From Myceligenerans indicum (lineage in GTDB: Bacteria; Actinomycetota; Actinomycetes; Actinomycetales; Cellulomonadaceae): DNA of 61,311 nucleotides. A program made the translations under genes and the position numbers. The DNA lies in NCBI RefSeq assembly GCF_016742955.1, contig NZ_JABBYC010000025.1:1-61311 (forward strand), in the 5' to 3' direction. The notes under the pieces are model-generated. The model was not told the DNA's origin. It saw only the letters and a program-made list of their open reading frames with translations, and did not search any database. Positions 18,458-28,369 of the stretch are shown here, piece by piece; the stretch's first letter is position 1; each line of letters opens with the position of its first letter.

Positions 18458-19348
18458 GTGACCCGCCGCCCGAGAGCCGTGCGCCGCCTCGCCGCGGCGG
18501 CCGTCGTCGCCGTCGCTGCCGCAGTCGCCCTGTCCGGATGCGTCCGGATGGGCCTGGAACTGCAACTCGAGCCCGACGACGTCGCACGGCCGAGCATGAT
18601 CCTGGGTATCGAGGACCAGGTCCTGGAGCGCACCGGCAGGTCGGCCGCCGACTTCATCGACTCGATCGTCGGGAGCAACGATCCCGCCGAGTCCGCGGTC
18701 CGCGTCGAGGACTGGGCCGCGGACGGCTACACGGGCGAACGCTACGTCTACGGCGAGATGAACACCCGCCGGGTCTCCGAGGCTGCGGGCCTCCCGGTGA
18801 ACGTGGTCCGTGACGGCGACGAGTACGTGGTGACCGGCACGCTCGACCTCACCGCCGAAGGGCTGGGGCTCGGGAGGCGGGCATCGCTCGACGACGTGGA
18901 CGTCGTCGTCGACATCTCCTTTCCCGGCCCGGTCACCGAGTCGAACGGCACGATCACCGGCAACGCCGTGCGATGGGACCCGCCCCTGGGCGAGCAGTAC
19001 GAGATCCACGCCCGCGGCTCCGCCGTCGACCCCGCGGCGCCCTCGCCGACCCCGGAGGCCGCCGAGGGCGCAGGATCTGATGCCGCGAGCCCCGGCGACG
19101 CGACGACCTCCGGCATCCCCGACTGGCTGGTCGCTCTGATCGGCGTCGGCGGTCTGGTCATCCTGCTGCTCGTGGGCATCGTCGTGTGGCAGGCGCTGCG
19201 CGTCCGCGGGACGGATGACGCCGGCCACGCGGGCGCGCTCCACCCGCACCAGCCCTACCCGCACGGCTACCCGCAACACGGCCATGGCCCGCAGGGACCG
19301 AACGCCGCTCCCTCGCACCGCCCGCCCAGCATCCCGCCGCGGGGGTGA
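18458..19348 (+). CDS. LppM-like lipoprotein with a C-terminal membrane segment
   Basis: 296 residues. A basic n-region and hydrophobic stretch end in the lipobox VALSGC, so the protein is probably lipid-modified at that Cys (about residue 26). The extracytoplasmic domain (to about residue 190) resembles the mycobacterial LppM domain: LELQLEPDDVARPSM, DGYTGERYVY, VVRDGDEYVVTGTLDL and FPGPVTESNGTITGN. A Pro/Ala linker leads to a membrane helix (WLVALIGVGGLVILLLVGIVVW) and a His/Pro/Gly-rich tail. I chose GTG 18458 because it starts directly at the signal peptide. The molecular role is unknown. Confidence 0.82.
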   Translation: MTRRPRAVRRLAAAAVVAVAAAVALSGCVRMGLELQLEPDDVARPSMILGIEDQVLERTGRSAADFIDSIVGSNDPAESAVRVEDWAADGYTGERYVYGEMNTRRVSEAAGLPVNVVRDGDEYVVTGTLDLTAEGLGLGRRASLDDVDVVVDISFPGPVTESNGTITGNAVRWDPPLGEQYEIHARGSAVDPAAPSPTPEAAEGAGSDAASPGDATTSGIPDWLVALIGVGGLVILLLVGIVVWQALRVRGTDDAGHAGALHPHQPYPHGYPQHGHGPQGPNAAPSHRPPSIPPRG

Positions 19349-19406
19349 GGCTCGCCCCGCATTCCCCGGCGAGCGGCCCATCTGGCCTCGATCTGCCGAC
19401 CGCGAC

Positions 19407-19412
19407 TAGAAT
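19407..19412 (+). promoter_or_regulatory. Candidate -10 for the alpha/beta hydrolase gene
   Basis: TAGAAT lies 37 nt before the ATG at 19450, which has its own GGAG at a 7-nt spacing, so this would be a leadered transcript. No clear -35. Confidence 0.4.
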
Positions 19413-19449
19413 CGGTGCAGCCCTCGTCCTCGCGCAACGGAGCCGCCCG

Positions 19450-20385
19450 ATGAGTTCCTGGAAGCCCGACGTTCTCGGTGACGGCTATGAAGCCCGGCAA
19501 CTGCAGGTGCCCGACGACGACCGTCCCGTCACCCTCGTCCGGCACACGGCCTCCGCCCGCGCGGAGACGGCCAGACCCGCCGTGCTGTACGTGCACGGCT
19601 TCGTGGACTACTTCTTCCAGACCCATGTCGCCGAGCACCTGGCGGCCGCTGGCTACCCCTTCTACGCCATCGACCTGCGCGGGTACGGGCGATCGGTGCG
19701 CGAGAGCGACGACCGCACGATCGTGCCGCTGCTGCACGAGCACGCCGCCGACCTCGATGCCGCCACCCGGGTCATCCACGAGGAGGGGCACGACCGCATC
19801 GTGATCCTGGGGCACTCCACCGGCGGGCTCATCGCCGCGCTGTGGGCGGCCGCGCGCCCCGGTGCCGTCGTCGGCCTCGTGCTCAACTCGCCGTGGTTCG
19901 ACCTGAACCGCGGCTGGTTCGACCGCGTGATCACCACCGGCCTGCTGCGCGGGATCGGCGCGGCCACCCCACGGGCCCGGGTCAGCGCGCTCGGCGGCGA
20001 CTACGCCACCGCCATGCACCGCGACCACGACGGCGAGTGGGACTTCGACCTGCGGTGGAAGCCCGACGCGGAGTTCCCCGTCCGTGCGGGCTGGCTGAAC
20101 TCCGTGCGCCGCGGCCACGCCAGGCTCGCCCGCGGGCTGTCCCTGGACATCCCGGTCCTGATGGCGACCTCGGACGCGACCACCGCCGGCCGGACGCGCG
20201 AGGAGAACGTCATGACCGACGCCGTCCTGAACGTGCGGCACATGTGGAAGCGCGCGCCGAAACTCGGCGACGACGTCCAGGTCGAGGTGATCCCCGGCGG
20301 CGCCCACGACCTCGCCCTGTCCCCCGCCCCGGCGCGCGAGCAGTACCTCAAGACGGTCACCGACTGGCTGGACGCACGGTTCTGA
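19450..20385 (+). CDS. Alpha/beta hydrolase, S33/monoacylglycerol-lipase type
   Basis: 311 residues, cytosolic. The oxyanion region VLYVHGFVDYFF, the GYGRS turn (DLRGYGRSVR), and the nucleophile elbow GHSTGG (about residue 124) are present; the catalytic His is probably in GGAHDLALS near the C-terminus. A serine-hydrolase activity on esters or lipids is expected from the fold; the substrate is unknown. ATG 19450 has GGAG 7 nt upstream. It converges with the 2012-residue membrane protein gene, sharing a hairpin. Confidence 0.85.
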   Translation: MSSWKPDVLGDGYEARQLQVPDDDRPVTLVRHTASARAETARPAVLYVHGFVDYFFQTHVAEHLAAAGYPFYAIDLRGYGRSVRESDDRTIVPLLHEHAADLDAATRVIHEEGHDRIVILGHSTGGLIAALWAAARPGAVVGLVLNSPWFDLNRGWFDRVITTGLLRGIGAATPRARVSALGGDYATAMHRDHDGEWDFDLRWKPDAEFPVRAGWLNSVRRGHARLARGLSLDIPVLMATSDATTAGRTREENVMTDAVLNVRHMWKRAPKLGDDVQVEVIPGGAHDLALSPAPAREQYLKTVTDWLDARF

Positions 20386-20407
20386 GCGCCGCCCCACCGC
20401 GCGTCCC

Positions 20408-20429
20408 CTGATCGGTGCAGGCCGATCAG
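20408..20429. terminator. Bidirectional hairpin between convergent genes
   Basis: CTGATCGG and CCGATCAG (8 bp, perfect) flank a 6-nt loop. The right arm covers the stop codon of the minus-strand giant gene, and the hairpin is 22 nt after the hydrolase stop codon. Confidence 0.65.
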
Positions 20430-23400
20430 CGCAGGTCGCGCAGATAGGCGGCCGTACCGCCGGACGCGGCCGTGCGGCGCTCGTCCAGGGTCGCGATGAT
20501 CAGCAGCACGATCGCCGCCGGGACGAGCGTGAGGATCCAGGGCAGCGGCGACACGCCCACACCGAGCTTGGCGAACACCACCAGCACCTCCACCCCCAGG
20601 GTGACCACTCCAAGCCAGAACGGGGCCGAGAGGCGCAGCCGTGAACCCGCCAGCACCGCCATGAGCGCCGCGAACACCACGCCACAGGCACGAACGGTGA
20701 GCGGGTCCGTGGCCGTGGACAGCACCGACGGCCCCACCAGCGCGAGCACACCCGGCGCGAGGGTCTGCCACGACCCGGCGAAGCCCACCGGCCAGGTCGA
20801 GACCGCACCCGGCGCCATGGCGCGGACCACCGGTCCGCCGGACCGGAGCCGGCCGCGCAACGCCATCCAGCCGGCGACGACGAGCGCGGCCCCGAGCGGC
20901 GCCGAGAACACCTCCACCCGCAGTTCGCGCGGCGTCCAGGCACCGATCGCCACGAGCGCGGCGCACACCCAGACCAGCCACGGCGCGACGCCCGTCGAAC
21001 CGCCCGCGGCCAGCCTCCGCACACCCAGCACCAGGAATGCCCCGAGGGTCAGCTCCAGCGCGAGCAGCGTGATCACCGCACCCCATGCCGGCTCCATGTG
21101 CGCCAGGACGCACGCGGTGCCCAGCACGAGGGCGGGCGTCAGCCCGTGCCGCCGCAGCACGCCGGCGAGCACGGGAGGGGCCACGGTACGTGCCACCAGC
21201 ACGCTCAGCACCAGCGCGGCGACGGCGGCAGCCGCCCAGGCCAGTCCGACGACGAAGGCCGGGTCGGTCGCGACCGGGATGCCGGGGAGAGGCTCGGCGA
21301 CCCGGCCGGCCGTGTCCGACGCCGCACCGGTGACGTCCGGAAGCCCGCGGACCCCGCGGTCCCCCGGCCAGACGGCCGGCATCGGCGCCACCCGCCACGA
21401 CTCGATCACGCCGGCGAGAGCCGTGAGCGCCGCCATCGCGGCCAGTCCCGGCCGCGCGGTCCGCGCCCAGACGCGGCGCCCGGTGAGGAGCGCCACGCCG
21501 AGCGCCGCGTAGCCGGCCCCCACGAGCGCGAAGGCGCGCCAGTCCCCGGCGCCGGCCCCGGCCAGGTACACGATGAAGGTGGGCACGACGGCGAGCCCGC
21601 CCCCCGCTCCGGCGAGCGCCCACGCGTTCCTCACCGCACGAACCTCCGGCGAGACCTGCGCCCCGCCGGCCCGGGTGAGCCGGCGGGCCACCAGGACCCC
21701 GACCACCACGGCGCCGACGGCCGGAGGGAACGTGTAGGCCTCGACCAGACGCACGCCGTTCGACGCGAGCGCCGTCCACAGGGCCGCGAGGAGCAGCGCT
21801 CCGACCAGCGGTGTCACCCGCCTGCGGTCGGGCTCCCGTGCCACGAGGTAGGCGCCGGCCGCCAGGACGAGCAGGACGGCGACGGCGATGCCGGGCCCGG
21901 CGGCCGGGCGCGCGTAGGCGAGGAAGATCGTGATCGCCGCCGTGAGCAGTGCCGAGCGTTCCAGCATCCTGCGGATCGTGCCGGCGAGGGTGGTGTTCCC
22001 GTCGGGGACCCGCACGCCGATACGCTCGCCGACCCGGGCCGCTCCACCGGCGACGGCGGCCGCGAAGGTCGCGGCGGTAGGCAGGACGTACGGGGAACCG
22101 GACACCTCGAGGATCATCGCTCCGGCACTGGTGAGCATCACCGAGGCCGTCGGGAGCAGCAGGAACGCGGCGGCGCCGCGCACCGTCACGGGCAGGCCCG
22201 CCCGGGTGGTGAGGAGCAGCACCAGTTCGAGCGCGAGCATCGTCGCCGCGGCGCCCGCCGACCACCAGGTGCGCTCGAACACGACCGTGACCACGCCCGC
22301 GAGGAACGGTGTGGCCGTCACCCCGAGCACCACGTACCACTCGTTCCGTGAGGTGCGGCTGCCGAGCGTCACAGCCATCGCCACGAGCGAGGCGGCGGCC
22401 GAGACCGAGCAGAGGGAGGCGACGAGCGACAGGTCGAGCCACGCGAGCACGACGCCGAACACCAGCAGCGGGTACACGTACGCGATGCCGACCAGCCAGG
22501 GGTGGGCCCGCCCGGGGTACGTGCCGCGGAGGGACGCGACGAGGGCGCAGACGACGAGGGCACCGGCGGCCGCCGTCGGCCGGGAGAGCCACGAGTACGC
22601 GCCGAGCAGGACGATCACGGCCACGGCGCCGGTGAGTGCCGCGAGTCGGGCCTGCCGGTGCTCGACGGCGGTCACGGGGTGCCCGCCGATCACGCGCAGC
22701 CCGCGCGCGCCGCGCACCAGCCGTCGGACGGCCCCGTGGAGCACGCCCACGAGAGGGCCGAGGAGGGGCCACGCGGACGCCCGGTCCGCCGTCACAGCGA
22801 CGAGGGCGGCCCCGAGCAGCGTGAGCAGGCCGATCGAAGCCACCGCGGGCACCGCAGGGTGCAGGACGAGACCGATCACGGCGATCAGGGCCAGAAACGG
22901 AGCGAAGGCCTGCTCGGGGCGCCAGGTCCCCCCTCGCGGGGCCAGCCGCGCCGCGAGGAGCGTGACCGCCGCGAGGGCGGCGACTCCCAGGCTCGCCCAG
23001 GCGGGGAACGCCAGGCTGCCGTCGGGGGCGGAGCCGCCGAACACCGGACCCGCGACGGCGTCCGGGGGAAGCGACCAGTCCGCGCGCGGAGACCGGGCGG
23101 CGGCCGCCCACACGTCCGCCGCACGCCCGAGGACGAAGATCAGCGCCGACACGGCGGAGACCCCCGCGGCGACCCAGCCGCTGCGGAGCAGGTCGTCACG
23201 GCTGCGCGGCGCGATGCCGCGACGCGACGATCCGGGCACGGCCTTCCCCAGGACTCGCGGTGCGGTCAGCATGGCCAGCACGGTCCAGGCACAGGCCGCG
23301 CCGAACGGCGCCCAGCCCACGACCGCGTCCCCGGGGACCATGCCGAAGAGCGCACCTGACACGACCACGAGGGCTCCACCGGCGAACAGCCACGGGCGAT

Positions 23401-26400
23401 GGTGCGTGAAGCGCCGCAACACCGCCACGGTCACGGCCGCCAGCGCGACGAGCACAGCGCTTCCGCCCATCCCGGGGAGGTACTCGGGCTGCTCGACATC
23501 GACGGACCAGGCCAGGCCGGCCACGACCGCGATCGCGGCGACGACGTCGAGGAATCTCCGCTCGGTCGGGAACCGCGTCCCGAGCCGTGGCCCGGCCGCG
23601 ACGTCGGCCACGCGGGGCAGCAGCGTCATGACCGCTGCCACCAGGAGGGCGACCGGCAGGAGCCAGCGCCCCCCGGTCTCGGCCGCCACCGCCCAGGCCG
23701 TCCACAGGGGCAGCAACGGCGCGGCGAGCACGGCCGCCGAGATCCAGGACCGCACGCGCAGGCCGTGCCCGGCGAGAGCGCCGAACAGGACGACCGCGAG
23801 CCACAGCGCCGCTGTCCCTGCCGGGAAGTTGTCGCCGAGCAGGCCCTCGGACGCCAGGCCGGACGCCTCGCCGAACGGCAGCACGGTCGCGGCCACCAGC
23901 GCGAGAGGGATGCCGGCGCCCTCCACCAGCGTGAGGAGAGCCAGCTCCCCGCGGAACGTCTCGGAGGCGTCCGGCGCCCCGAGACGCCTGGCCAGCGGTC
24001 CGACGGCGCGGCGCCCCGCCCACGCCAGGAGCGCCACCAGGAGGAACTCGCCGGCCCAGCGCCAGGACTCGGCGGGCGCACCGGCCAGGAACGCCACGTC
24101 GGCGAGGATCGGCACGGGCAGGGCCGCGATCAGGCCGGTGGTGATCCAGGAACGCACCCGGAGCGACGTCCCGGCGACGAGCGCGACGGCGGTCACCGCG
24201 ACCCACAGCACCGTGGTCGCGCCCGCCGTCGAGAGCACCGGCACCTCGACCGCGAGACAGGAGGCCAGGAGGCCCAGCGGGAAGCCCAGGCCGCGGACCA
24301 CCCGCAGCACGCCGGCCTCCACCGTGAACGGCTGCCCGAGGCGCTCGCCGAGGCGTCGGCCGATCGCCGGCAGCCCGCGCATCGCGGCGAGCGCCACGAA
24401 CGCCGTCAGCACGCACCCGCACACCCACCACCAGGCCGACCACGGGGTGAGGCCCGTTCCCGCCACGGCCAGGAGCGGCACGGCCGGAGCCCCGAGCACA
24501 CCCGCAGACGTCCACGAACGGGCCCGCAGCACGTACCCGCCGGCGAGGGCGACCGCAACGACCGCCGACCAGAGCACGGTCGTCGCTCCCCAGCCGTTCA
24601 ACGGCGGCACCTCGACCGCGAAGCAGGAGGCCACGAATGCCAGCGGGAAGCCCAGACCACGCAGGACCCGCAGCAGGTCGGCCTCGGAGGTGAACGGCCT
24701 GCCGAGCCGGTCGCCGAGGCGTCCTGCCATCGGGGACAGCGCTCGCTGGGCCGCCAGGGCGACGAGGGCCGTCAGCGCCCAGGCGCACGTCCACCACCAT
24801 GCCGTCCACTCCGAGGAGGGCAGGGCGGTGGCGGCCAGAGCCGGGAGGACCGGGGCCGCGGGCAGGGCCGCGGAGGCCCATGAACGGACCCGGAGCAGGA
24901 CCGCCCCCAGCGATGCCAGGACGACGGTCACGGACCACAGGAGCGCTGCCACGCCCCATCCCTGCCCCGTGACGGACGCGGTGAGCGACGCGAGGAGTGC
25001 GGCCGGGACACCGGCGGCACGCACCACGCCCAGGCACCGTGACTCGAGGGCGAACCGGGCTCCCGGCTGCCCGCCGAGCCGCCGCGTGAGCACCGGCAGG
25101 GCGCGCATCAGCGCCTCCGCGAGGAATCCCGTCAGCAGGAGCGCGAAGGTCCACCACGACGCGGGGGCCGGTGCCGCCCACGACGCCCCGGGGACGGCCG
25201 CGACGGCAAGCACCGGCACGGCCGGTGCCGCCAGCACGGCCGCCGACACCCAGGCACGGACCCGCAGCAGGTACCCGCCCGCGAGTGCCACCGCGACGAC
25301 GGCGGACCACAGCACCGCCGTAGCACCCGTCCGGCCGAGCGGGAAGGCTCCGGTCGTGGTGAGCGAGGCGGCGAGTGCGATCGGGAAGGCCGCCGCCCGC
25401 ACGATCCGGAGGACCCGCCGCTCGACGCCCAGCCGCCTGTCGAGCCGCGCGGCGAGCATCGGGGCGAGCCACAGCTCCGCCCGCGCGGTGAAGCCGACGG
25501 CCACGAACGCCGCGACCCACCACCAGGCCGACCATCCCGCGCCCGGCAGCCCCGCGGCCGCCGACGGAGCCACCAGCAGGGCGGCGGCCAGGCCCGCCGA
25601 CACCCAGGTCCGTACGCGCAGCCGGTGTCCGACGACGGCGAACCCGGGGGCCAGCACCGCCAGGACGACGGCCCGCGCCAGAGCGGGTTCCAGGCCGCCG
25701 AGCAGACCCGACTGCATCGCCAGCTCGACGTCCACCCAGCACAGGACGGCCGCGAGGGCTGCCACGGCCTCGCCCGTGATGCGCAGGCCGCCGCGCCGGA
25801 GGAGGCTTGCGACGGTCGCGGCCGCGAGGGTCACGATCCCGGTCACGACGGCGCGCAGAGCCAGGTTGTCGCCGAAGGTGAAGAAGACGAACACCACCGC
25901 CGCGACGGCGAGCAGGGTCGCGCCCGCTCCCGCGAGGATGGGTTGCAGCGACACGTTGCCGCCCACGGTGGCGCGCCTGCGGGCTTCCGTCACGGCCGAC
26001 GGTTGACCTGGTGCGGGCCGCGCCCTGCCCGCAGGCCGGGCCGGTTGCGCGGGCCGGGCCGGTTGCGCGGGCGGGGTCGGTTGCGGCAGGCGGCCGCCCG
26101 CGGCCGCGGGGCGGTCCCGGCCGGCGACCTTCGCGACGGCGCGGAGGCCCGCGGGAACGTGGGTGCTGCCGGCTTCGTCCGCCCCGGTCTTCCGCGCGTC
26201 GTCGCTCCGGGGAGCGCGCGCGTCGCCGGACCCGGTTCGGGCCGCCTGGGCCTCGCGCATCTGCGCGATCAGCTCGCCGCGCCTCCGCAGGAGTGTCGAG
26301 GCCTCGAGCGACAGCCGCCGCACCTCGTGAGCGCGCTCGACGCTCAGGTCGAGGCCGCAGGTGCCGCACCAGGGACTGTCGAGGCGTGTCCCGCAGTCGG

Positions 26401-26464
26401 GACACCGCTGCGTGTTCTCGAGCCAACGCGCGATGTCGGGCCACAGCCGCCGGGTCTCGGTCAT
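20426..26464 (-). CDS. Giant zinc-ribbon polytopic membrane protein (SCO7613-like)
   Basis: 2012 residues. The N-terminus carries a four-cysteine zinc ribbon (CPDCGTRLDSPWCGTCGLDL, about residues 26-45), then an alpha-helical, basic stretch (EVRRLSLEASTLLRRRGELI) and a Pro/Ala linker to about residue 165. The remainder is almost entirely hydrophobic, with several dozen membrane segments. At least six modules of about 120-135 residues repeat between 23.7 and 25.6 kb, each marked by VRxW[VIAT][ST] after a membrane helix. The layout matches proteins annotated as SCO7613 C-terminal domain-containing. Function unknown; the size and lack of catalytic motifs suggest a scaffold or channel. ATG 26464 lacks a ribosome-binding site; TTG 26497 is an alternative. 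Confidence 0.8.
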   Translation of the reverse strand: MTETRRLWPDIARWLENTQRCPDCGTRLDSPWCGTCGLDLSVERAHEVRRLSLEASTLLRRRGELIAQMREAQAARTGSGDARAPRSDDARKTGADEAGSTHVPAGLRAVAKVAGRDRPAAAGGRLPQPTPPAQPARPAQPARPAGRARPAPGQPSAVTEARRRATVGGNVSLQPILAGAGATLLAVAAVVFVFFTFGDNLALRAVVTGIVTLAAATVASLLRRGGLRITGEAVAALAAVLCWVDVELAMQSGLLGGLEPALARAVVLAVLAPGFAVVGHRLRVRTWVSAGLAAALLVAPSAAAGLPGAGWSAWWWVAAFVAVGFTARAELWLAPMLAARLDRRLGVERRVLRIVRAAAFPIALAASLTTTGAFPLGRTGATAVLWSAVVAVALAGGYLLRVRAWVSAAVLAAPAVPVLAVAAVPGASWAAPAPASWWTFALLLTGFLAEALMRALPVLTRRLGGQPGARFALESRCLGVVRAAGVPAALLASLTASVTGQGWGVAALLWSVTVVLASLGAVLLRVRSWASAALPAAPVLPALAATALPSSEWTAWWWTCAWALTALVALAAQRALSPMAGRLGDRLGRPFTSEADLLRVLRGLGFPLAFVASCFAVEVPPLNGWGATTVLWSAVVAVALAGGYVLRARSWTSAGVLGAPAVPLLAVAGTGLTPWSAWWWVCGCVLTAFVALAAMRGLPAIGRRLGERLGQPFTVEAGVLRVVRGLGFPLGLLASCLAVEVPVLSTAGATTVLWVAVTAVALVAGTSLRVRSWITTGLIAALPVPILADVAFLAGAPAESWRWAGEFLLVALLAWAGRRAVGPLARRLGAPDASETFRGELALLTLVEGAGIPLALVAATVLPFGEASGLASEGLLGDNFPAGTAALWLAVVLFGALAGHGLRVRSWISAAVLAAPLLPLWTAWAVAAETGGRWLLPVALLVAAVMTLLPRVADVAAGPRLGTRFPTERRFLDVVAAIAVVAGLAWSVDVEQPEYLPGMGGSAVLVALAAVTVAVLRRFTHHRPWLFAGGALVVVSGALFGMVPGDAVVGWAPFGAACAWTVLAMLTAPRVLGKAVPGSSRRGIAPRSRDDLLRSGWVAAGVSAVSALIFVLGRAADVWAAAARSPRADWSLPPDAVAGPVFGGSAPDGSLAFPAWASLGVAALAAVTLLAARLAPRGGTWRPEQAFAPFLALIAVIGLVLHPAVPAVASIGLLTLLGAALVAVTADRASAWPLLGPLVGVLHGAVRRLVRGARGLRVIGGHPVTAVEHRQARLAALTGAVAVIVLLGAYSWLSRPTAAAGALVVCALVASLRGTYPGRAHPWLVGIAYVYPLLVFGVVLAWLDLSLVASLCSVSAAASLVAMAVTLGSRTSRNEWYVVLGVTATPFLAGVVTVVFERTWWSAGAAATMLALELVLLLTTRAGLPVTVRGAAAFLLLPTASVMLTSAGAMILEVSGSPYVLPTAATFAAAVAGGAARVGERIGVRVPDGNTTLAGTIRRMLERSALLTAAITIFLAYARPAAGPGIAVAVLLVLAAGAYLVAREPDRRRVTPLVGALLLAALWTALASNGVRLVEAYTFPPAVGAVVVGVLVARRLTRAGGAQVSPEVRAVRNAWALAGAGGGLAVVPTFIVYLAGAGAGDWRAFALVGAGYAALGVALLTGRRVWARTARPGLAAMAALTALAGVIESWRVAPMPAVWPGDRGVRGLPDVTGAASDTAGRVAEPLPGIPVATDPAFVVGLAWAAAAVAALVLSVLVARTVAPPVLAGVLRRHGLTPALVLGTACVLAHMEPAWGAVITLLALELTLGAFLVLGVRRLAAGGSTGVAPWLVWVCAALVAIGAWTPRELRVEVFSAPLGAALVVAGWMALRGRLRSGGPVVRAMAPGAVSTWPVGFAGSWQTLAPGVLALVGPSVLSTATDPLTVRACGVVFAALMAVLAGSRLRLSAPFWLGVVTLGVEVLVVFAKLGVGVSPLPWILTLVPAAIVLLIIATLDERRTAASGGTAAYLRDLR
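23736..25620. repeat. Tandem module repeats inside the giant membrane protein gene
   Basis: The marker VR[AST]W[VIAT][ST] recurs at about 25608, 25253, 24880, 24515, 24152 and 23750, giving periods of 355, 373, 365, 363 and 402 bp. Flanking sequence (LWSAVVAVALAGGY before it, APAVPxLA after it, and RRLGxRLGxPF between copies) is shared, so these are duplicated modules rather than chance similarity. The two copies around 24515 and 25253 are the most alike. Confidence 0.8.
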
Positions 26465-26682
26465 GCGGTCAGGGTGGCGGAAACCTCTGTCAGGCAAAGG
26501 AGATTTATGATGCTGTGCCCCGAATCTTCCCAGGGTCTCCTCAGGAGCGGGGCCGCCGCGTCACGGAATCCGCTCGCCCTCACCCGACCACCACGACGAT
26601 GGCGGGCGGCCGGCGATGCCGGCCCACCGCCCCGTCCGATTCCCGCTAGCCGTACCCCGTCAGGGCGGCGCACGATGGGCAC

Positions 26683-28299
26683 ATGACCGACGTCGTACAC
26701 GTTTCCCCGGCCGTGCCGGCCCCGCCGGACGAGCCCGGCGGCTCGCTCTTCGCGGAGCGCTACCGCGCGATCGCGGCGCGCGACGCGCGCTTCGACGGGC
26801 AGTTCTTCACGGCGGTCCGCACCACGGGCATCTACTGCCGCCCGTCGTGCCCCGCGCGCACACCGAAGCCGGTCAACGTGACGTTCTACCTGACCAGTGC
26901 CGCCGCGCACGACGCCGGGTTCCGGGCGTGCAAGCGCTGCCTGCCCGAGGCCACCCCCGGCACACCGGAGTGGAACCTGCGCCGGGACCTGGCGGGGCGA
27001 GCCATGCGACTGATCGCGGACGGTGTCGTCGACCGCGACGGTGTGGACGGCCTGGCCGTCCGGCTCGGGTATTCCGTGCGGCAGATCAACCGGCTGCTGG
27101 TCGCCGAGCTGGGGGCGGGCCCGCTGGCACTGGCGCGTGCGCAACGCGCCCAGACCGCACGCTCTCTCCTGACGGGTACGGACCTCAAGCTCGCCGACGT
27201 CGCCTTCGCGGCGGGATTCGGCTCGATCCGGCAGTTCAACGACACGATCACGGACATCTTCGCGACCACTCCCTCCCAGATCCGGGCGCGAGCACGCGGG
27301 CGCGGCCCCGGGAACGGTGCGGTCCCCGGCCCCGCGGGCGCCCCTCCGGGCGGACGGCCGGACGAACACCCGGGCCGGCGGCAGGTGCTGCGCCTCAGCC
27401 TGCCCGTCCGGCTGCCGTTCGACGCCCGCGGCGTGCTCGAGTTCCTGGCCGTCCGCGCGATCGCCGGCGTGGAGTCCGCGGACCTCACCGGGCCGGAGCT
27501 CCGGTACGCCCGGACCCTCTCGCTCCCGCACGGCCCCGGTGCGTTCGAGGTGCGTTGCCACGACACCGGCGGTCGGGCGACCGACGCGCCGGCAACCGTC
27601 GGCGTCACTCTCGAGGTGACCCACCTCGCCGACGTGCCCGTCGCCGTGTCCCGGATCCGGCGGCTGCTCGATCTGGACGCCGACCCGGTCGCCGTCGACC
27701 GCGCCCTGGCCGGCGACCCGGGCCTGACCACCAGCGTCGCCGCCGTTCCCGGGATCCGCGTGCCCGGAGCGGTGGACACCGGCGAACTGCTGGTGCGGGC
27801 GATGGTCGGGCAGCAGATCAGCGTGGCGGCCGCGCGCACGCACCTGTCCCGGCTCACCGACGCCGTCGCGACGCCGTACGTGTCGGGCATCGCGGGCCTC
27901 TCGCGCCTCTTCCCCACGCCGGAGCAGGTGGCTGGCGGCGCACGCGATCACCTGCGGCTCCCCGCGCGCAACGTCGGCGCCGTCGAGTCGGCCGCGCAGG
28001 CCCTGGCCACGGGTGACCTGGCCGTCACCGTCGGCGACGACGCCGAGGAACTCCGCCGGAAGCTGGTGGCACGGCCCGGGATCGGCCCCTGGACGGCCGG
28101 CTATGTCGCGCTGCGGGTGCTCGGCGACCCGGACGTCCTCATGGACGGTGACGTCGCGCTCCTGGCGGGCGCCCGCTCGCTCGGGCTGCTGGACGGTGAG
28201 GCACCGCGATCACGACAGTTCCGGGAGCTCGCCGATCGTGGCTCGGCCTGGGCTCCCTGGCGTTCGTACGCCGCGATGCACCTCTGGCGTGCCGCCTGA
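26683..28299 (+). CDS. Ada-AlkA fusion: methyl-phosphotriester sensor and 3-methyladenine DNA glycosylase
   Basis: 538 residues. N-terminal Ada zinc domain with four Cys (YCRPSCPAR and ACKRCLPE, about residues 47-90); one Cys takes methyl groups from DNA phosphotriesters and switches on DNA binding. An AraC helix-turn-helix follows ([21 protein letters not shown] and [17 protein letters not shown]). After a Gly/Pro linker come the AlkA N domain and the HhH-GPD glycosylase domain, with [18 protein letters not shown] and the catalytic Asp region [10 protein letters not shown]. It should both sense and repair alkylated bases, and activate itself and ogt. CACGAT ends 6 nt before the ATG, a weak leaderless -10. 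Confidence 0.93.
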   Translation: MTDVVHVSPAVPAPPDEPGGSLFAERYRAIAARDARFDGQFFTAVRTTGIYCRPSCPARTPKPVNVTFYLTSAAAHDAGFRACKRCLPEATPGTPEWNLRRDLAGRAMRLIADGVVDRDGVDGLAVRLGYSVRQINRLLVAELGAGPLALARAQRAQTARSLLTGTDLKLADVAFAAGFGSIRQFNDTITDIFATTPSQIRARARGRGPGNGAVPGPAGAPPGGRPDEHPGRRQVLRLSLPVRLPFDARGVLEFLAVRAIAGVESADLTGPELRYARTLSLPHGPGAFEVRCHDTGGRATDAPATVGVTLEVTHLADVPVAVSRIRRLLDLDADPVAVDRALAGDPGLTTSVAAVPGIRVPGAVDTGELLVRAMVGQQISVAAARTHLSRLTDAVATPYVSGIAGLSRLFPTPEQVAGGARDHLRLPARNVGAVESAAQALATGDLAVTVGDDAEELRRKLVARPGIGPWTAGYVALRVLGDPDVLMDGDVALLAGARSLGLLDGEAPRSRQFRELADRGSAWAPWRSYAAMHLWRAA

Positions 28300-28369
28300 C
28301 GGCCGTTCCGCTCGGCGGACCGGCAGGCCCGCCCCACGATCCCGCTTCCCGACCCACGAGGAACCCACC

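Noticed and set aside
20001..23111. 1036-codon minus-strand frame
   Set aside because: Arg/Gly/Pro-rich shadow of the giant membrane protein in another frame that also crosses the convergent hydrolase gene.
21930..26006. Very long open frame (1358 codons) on the plus strand
   Set aside because: Antisense to the 2012-residue membrane protein gene; Ser/Thr/Ala/Arg-rich composition typical of the opposite strand of high-GC coding sequence, no recognisable domain.
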